A stretch of 64,000 nucleotides of DNA from Poronia punctata (lineage: Eukaryota; Ascomycota; Sordariomycetes; Xylariales; Xylariaceae), in the NCBI GenBank assembly GCA_022579005.1, contig MU401661.1, forward strand, positions 1 to 64,000, read 5' to 3'. The first letter of the stretch is position 1, and each line of letters opens with the position of its first letter. Positions 56,459 through 64,000 of this stretch are shown piece after piece. The notes beneath the pieces were generated by a model. It made no database searches and was not told the DNA's origin. It saw only the letters and a list, made by a program, of their open reading frames with translations. A program made the position numbers and the translations under genes.

Positions 56459-59400
56459 CATAAAGCATTTTTTAAAGTTAATTATTATATTATATATTAT
56501 AAGTTTAGTAAACACTTTATAATAACGCTTAGAAACCTTTTTTATAATATTTTTTTAAATATAAATATTGTTAAGTAAGCTAGTAAACTACTTATAAATT
56601 TTTTTTATTATTTTTTAAATTAACGCTTAAAACATTACTAGTATATTATAAAGTTTAAATAGTATTATTAACTACTTATAAATCTTATTTAGTATTATAA
56701 ACGCTATTTGTTATAATTTTTTTTATATATAATTATATGTTAAAAGCTATTTTTTAAATTAATAAATATATATTATTTATAGCTAGCAGCGCGTTATACT
56801 TTATTTTACATATTAAGCAAAAAGTATATATGCTTTTTTATTTTTTTATTTAGCTTATAATAGTTATAATATATTTACTATATTACTTTTAAGTTATTTT
56901 TATTTACTTTTTTTAAAATAGTTAACTTTAATACTTTTTTTAATATAAGCAATACTAGTAAGCTTTATAAGCTTTTGCTTTTTTAAATATATTTGCTATT
57001 ATATGCTTTTAAAAACTTAATAATTGCTTGCTTTTATACTAAGTTATATTTTTATACTAAAAGCTTAATAAGTTTATAATTGCTTATATTAATTTAGTAT
57101 TTAGTTTTTATAATTATATTAGTATAGTATTGTTTAAAGTTAAATACGTTAAGAAAATATATAATATAATACTTTAAATAACGTAATACTTAAGCTATTT
57201 TTAATATTTTTTTATACTATTTTATTTATAGTTTAAGTTTTTTTTTACTTTTTAACATTATAGTTTTTAACTATATATTTACTATAGCTACATAAGCAAA
57301 TTTTGTACTTAAAGCTATTAAATGCGCAATAAAGCATAGTTTTAACGCGCTTTTAATGTTTATAAAAATAACTACTTTATTTTGTTTTTTTTAAAAAAAA
57401 TAAGCTACTTTATTTATAAAATAAGCACTTTAAAATTATAAGATTTTTTAAAAAAATATTATTAAAAACTATGCTTATAATTACTAACTATTTTAATAAA
57501 GCTTTTTTATTATTTATAACCTATTTAGTTATAACTTTATAGTTTTAATTAATATAAAGCTTAATATTATTAACTTTTTTTATTATTATATTGCGTTTAT
57601 TAAAGTATAGCTAAAGTTGCTATGCTATACTTTTAAAAATATAATAACTAGTATAGCTATAATTTAAAAATATTATAAATTTAATTTTATTAGCAAGCTT
57701 AATATTAAATAAGTTATAATAATTTAAATAGCTATTATATAGCTTACTTTTTTTAAGCTTTAGTTTACTTAAGCTTTTATTAGCTTAAACTAGTATAATA
57801 AAGCTATTTTATTTATTATTTTTAAATAATTTAATAATTTTGCTATAGTTATTTTTAAAGTTATTTTTTTAAAAACGTTTAGTTAGTAACTAATTAGCAG
57901 CGCTATTATAATTTTTTTTATTATTTTTTATAAAGTAGGCCTAGTTTATTTTATTGCTTTTTTTAAGCTAGCATTTTTTTATAAACTAATAAAGCTTTTT
58001 ATAAAATAGCTTTTTTTTAATTATAATATTTTTACTTTTTTTAATATAATTATTAGCATAGTTATTAGTTTAATTATTATGCTTAAAGTTACTTTTTTAT
58101 AAATATTAGCTATTATTATTAAACCTTTTTTAGCTGCTTTTTAAAAAGTATTTATTTATTTACTTTTGCTACTAATTATAATCTTAGTAAGTTTAAGCTA
58201 TAAAGCTACTTTTTTTTAGTTTGTTTTTTTTATTATAATAAATAGCTTATTTATTATATTTTAAATTAAAAATAATAGCTTTTATAATACTAAATAACTT
58301 AGTATTGCTATTATATATACTAGCACTAGTAATATTGCTATTATATTTGCTTTTTATATATATTACTATTTTAGCATATTAAATTATATATTTAATAACC
58401 TTTTTATTGCTTAAGCTTTAAGCTTTTATTTTTATATATACTTAAATTTTTAATATTTTAACTTATAGTTTTTAAATATTACTTTATATATTTATAAAGT
58501 TTATATATTAACTATAAGTAGCTTATAAAAAAAAGTTTTTAAATAATTTGCATACTAGCTTACTAATTTATTAATAGCTACTTATATAAATATAAATACT
58601 ATAAATAAGCTATATAATATATTATACTACTTAAAAACTTATATTATAGCTTTTAGCAAGTTAGCCTATATAGCTTTTTAAATATTTTATAAAAAATAAA
58701 CTATAGCTTAAATTTTTTTTTTTTTATTTAATATATAGCTAGCTTATAAGTTATAAAAAACTAGCGCTTATTATAGCTTATTTTATATACTTTATAGCTT
58801 ATTTAATATATTTTTATTAGCTTTGCTTAGCTAGTATTTATATAAAAAAACTACTTTATTTTTTACTTTATAACTACTAAAATATTTAGTATTTTTTTTA
58901 AAAAACGCATTTAAAAACATAGCTTAAATATTTTTTTTTAAGCACTAGCTATACTTTATATTTTATTAAACTTATAAAAGTTTAAAAATTTATTTAAAAA
59001 ATATATATTATTAATAACGCTTTTTAGCATTTTTAAGTATTATAACGTTATAAAGTTAAATATACCTTTATTAATTATACTTTATTAATAACCTATGCTT
59101 ATAAAGTTATAAGCATTGTTTTAGTTTTAAATATTTTAACTAGTGCTGCTATATTTTAGTAGCTTTTTATTAACGCTAATATTTAAAGCATAATTATTTT
59201 TGCTTAAAACTACTAATATAGCAAGTATAATAATTAGTAAAGCATAATAGCTATATATTAACGCTATATAAAAGATTTTAGGTTAAAAAGAAAAAAAAGA
59301 GACTAGCTGCGCTAAAATTTATTTTTTTGCTACTTATATATAAATACTTAGTTAAAAATATAAGTGTATAACTAATTAAATTGTTTTGCTAAGTAAGTTT

Positions 59401-62400
59401 AGCTAAGTAAAAGTAGTATTTAGTATTACTTTAAACCTACTTTATAATAATATATATAGTTTATAAGTTATATAACTATTTTTTTAATTATATAACTTTA
59501 AACTAATAAGCATAGCTATTATATTACTTTTTTTAAAACTAAAGCTAAAGTATAAAGCGCTTAAGCTAAAGTTTTTTTTATTATAAAAGTTATTAAAAGT
59601 GCTGCTTAAAAGCTAATACTTTTTTTTTATTTAAAGCTAATACTTTTTTTTTTAATATTAATATAAAAAACATTTTTAATAACTTACTACGCTTATATAC
59701 TTTATAGTAAGTTTTTTTTATAAATATATACTTAGTTAACTTTTTTTTATTTTAATAAAAATATTAAATTATAAGTTAGTTTAATTAAGTTATAATATAA
59801 ATAATTTATTAAATATAGTATAATTAAATTTAAACTTTTATTTTTATATTTTTAACTTAAATAAAGCTAGTAAGTAAATAAAAGCTAAAAGTTTATAAAT
59901 TATTAAAGCTTAAGTATAATATTTTATAGTAGGTTGCTTATTTTTATAAATAGCTTTAAAGTTGTTTAAGTAGTTTTTTAGCACTATATTTGCTATTATA
60001 ATATATAACTATTTATTAAAATATATTAAAAGTTTAAAAGCTAAAAAGTAGCTATTATAAAAGTTTTTTAAAGCTATTAATATATTTTTAAAGTTACTAG
60101 CAAAGTACTAAGCATTATTTAAGTTATATTTAATTTAATTTATTTAGTACTAAAAATGCTTATAGTGCTTAAAAAGTTTAAACTTTAAAACTTGCTATAT
60201 TTTATATTTAAGCTTTTTATTAATTTTTTTAAGTTTTTAAAAAAGTTAAACTTATTAAAATAAAAAGTTATTAAAAGCTTTATATAATTAATTAGTATAA
60301 AAAAAGTTTTGCATTTTATAAGTTAGCAGCAAATTTAAAATATAATTATAGCTTTTTTTTTAAAAGATTTTAAATAAACTAACTTATTAAAAATTTATAT
60401 AAGTAATAAAAGCTATTATAGCAAAACTTTTTTTAAAAAAAAAACTTAGTTATAAATAAAAAAGTTTATTTTTTATTTTTTTTTATTAGCTTAAACCTTT
60501 TACTATTTTTAAGTTTTTTAAGCAAATTTATAAGCTAAGTTTTAAACTTTATAAGTTTGCTTTATTAATTTTACTATATACTTAGCTAGCTTATTAATTA
60601 TATTATTAAGTAGCAATAAAAGTATTAAGTTAGTATATAGCTTAACTTTAAAAGCTACTTTTAAAAAGCTTATACTTAATAATAAATAATATAATAATTA
60701 TAAATAAAGTTAAAAGTAATAATATAATTATTTTAATTATTTTAAAACTAGTTAATATAAAAATAAAAATATTAATTTAGCTTATAATTAATAACTTTAA
60801 TAGCGCTTTAAGTTTAAAAGTAGTTAAAGCTACTTTAATAGTATTTAATACTTATTAAAATATTTAAAGCTTTTATTAGCTATAAAATAAACTATTTTTT
60901 ATTATTATTAATTTAAGTGCTTAAAAAGTTAAAAAATTAGTATAAGTAGTAATAGTATTTTTTAGCTAATATTTTAGCAATATTAGTTTTTTTACTTAAA
61001 ATAGTAGCAATTAAGTAGCTAAACTTGTTAATAAAGCATTATATATAATTATAGCTATGTTTATTTTTTAGCATGTTTTTTTATTAACTATTATAATATT
61101 TTATATATACTAAAAAAAAGGTAATAAATATAAAAAGCTTAGTATTTTATTATAAAGGTTTTTATTACGTTAACAATTTTAGTAATTATAAATATATTGC
61201 TAAGTATTTTTTTTAAAGTTAAACTAATAATAGTTAACTAAAAAAGCTTAAATTATTTTATTTTAGCTGCTATAAGCTTATAACTTAAATATATAAGCTT
61301 TTTAAATTAAAATTATTTAAAAAAATATTAAGCTATTTTAAATAATAGTTAAAATAACTAGCTTTTTTTATAAGTGCTTAGTTATTAAAGTTAGTTTTTT
61401 TTAATAATTAAGTTAACTAAATCTAGTTTTTTTAATATTATTAAAAGTAAAAGTATAAAAAATAATTAAATCTTAATAAAAGTAATTATAGCTTATAAGC
61501 AAAAGCTTATAATGTTTTTTAAAAAAATTAAAGTAAATATTTAATTTTTTTTTTGCAAGCTTTAATAATAAAAAAGTTAGTAGTTTTATAAAATAGTATA
61601 TTAGCAATTATATTTTTTTAAGCAATACTTTTACTTAACTTAATAGTAAACTTATATAAAAAGTTTAGCTAAGCTATTTAATATAACTTTAAGCAGCGTT
61701 TAGTAAAAAAGTAAATTAAAGCTTAGTAATTAATAAAAATAATAATTTAAGTACTTAGTAATTTATTATAAAAATAATTAAAAGTTTAAATTATAGCTAA
61801 AAACCTTTTATTTTATATTAAATAAGCTTGCTTAGTAAATGTTATAGTTTTAAAAAAATAACTAATAAGCTTTTATTTTTTATTAAGTTATAATTAAAAA
61901 ATAACGCTTTTAATAGCATTATAAAATATATTAGCTTTTATTTAAGTTAAAAAACCTAGCTAAAAAAAAGCAAGTACTAGTATAGTATAAGCTAGCTTTT
62001 TAAATTAGTTAAAAAAAGCTTTTTATTTAAAACTTAAAATAAAAAGTTTTTTTTTTTAAAAGTTAGTTTAATAGCTTAGTAGATTTGCTAGCATAATAAA
62101 TAAATATATAAATATAGTTATAAAAACTAAAAAATAAATAAATAATAATAATATTATAAAGTTTTAAAAACTTTTACTTTATAATAGCTTTAATTTTAAT
62201 TAAGTTAATAAAAATGCTTTTGCTTACTTTAATAATTATATTTAAATAGTTAACTTTTTAAGCATTAAATTAAAACTTATTAATATTATTTTATAAGCTA
62301 GCAAAAAATAAATAGTAAATAACTTTTTTATAATTTTTTTAATATTAAAGCTTTTTTTATAAATAAATTAAAATATTATTAGCATAAGCGCTAGCATATT

Positions 62401-64000
62401 AATTAAATAAGTTTTATAATTAAGTATTAATAAAAAGCTACTACTAAGCTAGTTTTATTTTTAATTTAAATAATAAGACTTTTTATTAGTAAGTATTTAT
62501 ATAAGTATAAAAAGTAGTTAAATGCTTAAAAAATAAAGTTATTTATAAGCAATAAAAAGCTTTAACAATATTAAACTTTAATATATAGTAAAGATTATAA
62601 TAATTAAAAATAGTTTTATTAATATTTAAAGCAATAATAATATAGTTTTTAAAATAATAGTTTTACTAATAATAGTTAATATAAAACTATTTTTTAATAA
62701 ACTTTAATTTAAAATTAAAAAGTATAAAAGCTATATAAAGCTTTATATAAAGTTTAATAAAACTAAAAGTAAAAAGTTTATTAATAGTTTTTTTAAAAAA
62801 AAAATATATTTAACTAATATTTAAAACTAAAAAAAACTAGTAAAAAGTACTTTATTAGTTAGTTTTAATTTTATATTAAAGCTAAAATAAAAAAAAAGTA
62901 AAGTATTAGCTTTTTTTAAAAATAAAAAACCTTTTAAGTAAGCAAATTAAAGTAAAATTAATTAATATACTTAAGTAATATATTTTAAGTTTTTATTTAT
63001 AAAAAACTTAATAAAGCTTATAGTTAAAAAAAAAGGTACTAATTTAAGCTAATAAGCTTTAAAGCAACTTTATATACTTAATAAGTATTAGCTTACTTAA
63101 ATTTAGCAATTTTAAAAACTTTTATTTTTAAGTATATACTAAGTATTAAATTAATATAGTAATTAAAGTAATAGCTTTTTAATTATTTTTATTAATTAAG
63201 CTAAAAAGTTAAATAATAGCTATAATAAAGCAAATAAAAAGCTTATTATATTATAGTAGCTAGTAATACTAATTTAATTTAATATTTTAATAGTTAATAT
63301 TTTATTAGTAAGTAAGTTATTTAGTTAGTATAATTAAGTTTTTTTTACTAAAAAGATTATAAGTAAGTATATAATAAAAAGTAAAGTTTTTTTAAGCTAT
63401 AATAATTAGCAGTAATTATAATTTAAAGTAATAAAGTATTTAGCTATTTATTATAAATTAATAATAACTTTGTTGCTAATATTAATAACTTAAAAGGTTT
63501 AATTAATAAATTAATAGCTATTAATTTTTAAGCTAGCTATTAGTATTTAAAAAATAGTGCTAATAAGTTAGCTTTTATAATTAAAAAGTTAAATAAGCTT
63601 TTTTAAATAAGTTAATAAAGTTTTAAGTTATTTATAAAGTAATAAAGCTAATAAAGTATTAATAAAAAAGTAAGCATTTACTTTAATATTATATAAAGTA
63701 GTAGTTTATATTTTAAAGCTATTAATTTAAATTTAAATAAAATGTTTAAATTTAATAGTTTTATTTTTGCTACTTAATTTAGCTATAATAAACATATAAG
63801 CTATTATAAAAACTTAAAATAGCTAAGCTAGTTTTTTAATTTATTAAATAAAGTAATTTTTAAAAAAGTTATTTTTTTAGCTAAAACATTTTTTTTTATT
63901 TTTTTTATTAGTTTAGCAAAAAAAGCGTTAATTTAAAGTTAAAAACAATTTTTAATTATATAGCTTTTTTTATTATAGTTAAAGCAAGTATTATTTTTTT

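Larger units (their letters stand above)
51320..64000. repeat. Large AT-rich RIP-mutated repeat block, right edge
   Basis: Nearly 12.7 kb of DNA with hardly any C or G outside AGC/GCT words. No sustained gene frame exists; a 94-codon hydrophobic frame at 53403-53687 is a chance product of T-rich codons and is cut by an LTR insertion. The block contains the nested LTR element at 53677-56458, an edge repeat shared with the left block, and short tandem duplications (for instance AAAGCTAATACTTTTTTTT twice near 59625-59655). The host elements could not be classified. Confidence 0.85.

Noticed and set aside
51320..64000. Mitochondrial or plasmid DNA as explanation for the AT-rich blocks
   Set aside because: No mitochondrial genes or intact frames, whereas LTRs, target duplications and C-to-T altered pol motifs indicate RIP-mutated nuclear repeats.

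Overview
The window looks like a piece of a filamentous ascomycete genome (Pezizomycotina, probably Sordariomycetes). Protein genes carry short introns (about 50-180 bp) with CTAAC-like branch sites. The window is a sharp mosaic of GC-balanced gene DNA and extremely AT-rich, gene-free DNA. The AT-rich DNA is full of TA/TTAA words and of recognisable retrotransposon frames in which C has become T and G has become A, the signature of repeat-induced point mutation (RIP). No bacterial operons, CRISPR arrays or plasmid features are seen.

Layout. 1-2.5 kb: RIP-mutated DNA with the 3' end and LTR of a Ty1/copia element. 2.5-13.4 kb: a chitin-themed accessory cluster. It holds a four-LysM secreted protein, a secreted LysM+WSC protein, a 2EXR-domain protein, an unrecognised secreted protein, and, divergent from the last, a 1369-residue killer-toxin-type GH18 chitinase with three LysM modules and a hevein-type domain. 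13.5-14.2 kb: the decayed 3' end of a reducing polyketide synthase. 14.6-20.3 kb: a complete RIP-mutated copia element with 223-bp LTRs and a CTTAT target duplication. 20.3-21.0 kb: a small island with a broken lysine-rich gene. 21.0-23.1 kb: an inverted, 5'-truncated copy of the same copia family.

23.4-25.2 kb: an NCS1 purine/cytosine permease. 25-40 kb: gene-poor DNA with three intron-bearing tRNA genes (Tyr, Leu, Val), a lone cytochrome P450 and a short Zn2Cys6 regulator. 40.9-50.3 kb: a more core-like block with mitochondrial ribosome recycling factor, a glycine/RGG-rich probable mitochondrial protein, succinate-semialdehyde dehydrogenase, a secreted GH79 glucuronidase-like enzyme and a four-TM membrane protein. 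51.3-64.0 kb: a second large RIP block with a nested 2.8-kb LTR element (388/385-bp LTRs, CATAA target duplication).

How the genes work together. The chitinase, the two LysM proteins and the unknown secreted protein are best read as one functional group acting on chitin outside the cell, either against competing fungi or in masking and remodelling of the fungus's own wall. The P450, the regulator and the PKS relic look like scattered leftovers of secondary metabolism rather than a working cluster. The 41-50 kb genes are unrelated housekeeping or catabolic genes. Exon structures were assigned by eye from reading-frame continuity, GT/GC-AG sites and branch sites. Names rest on motif recognition, not on database searches.
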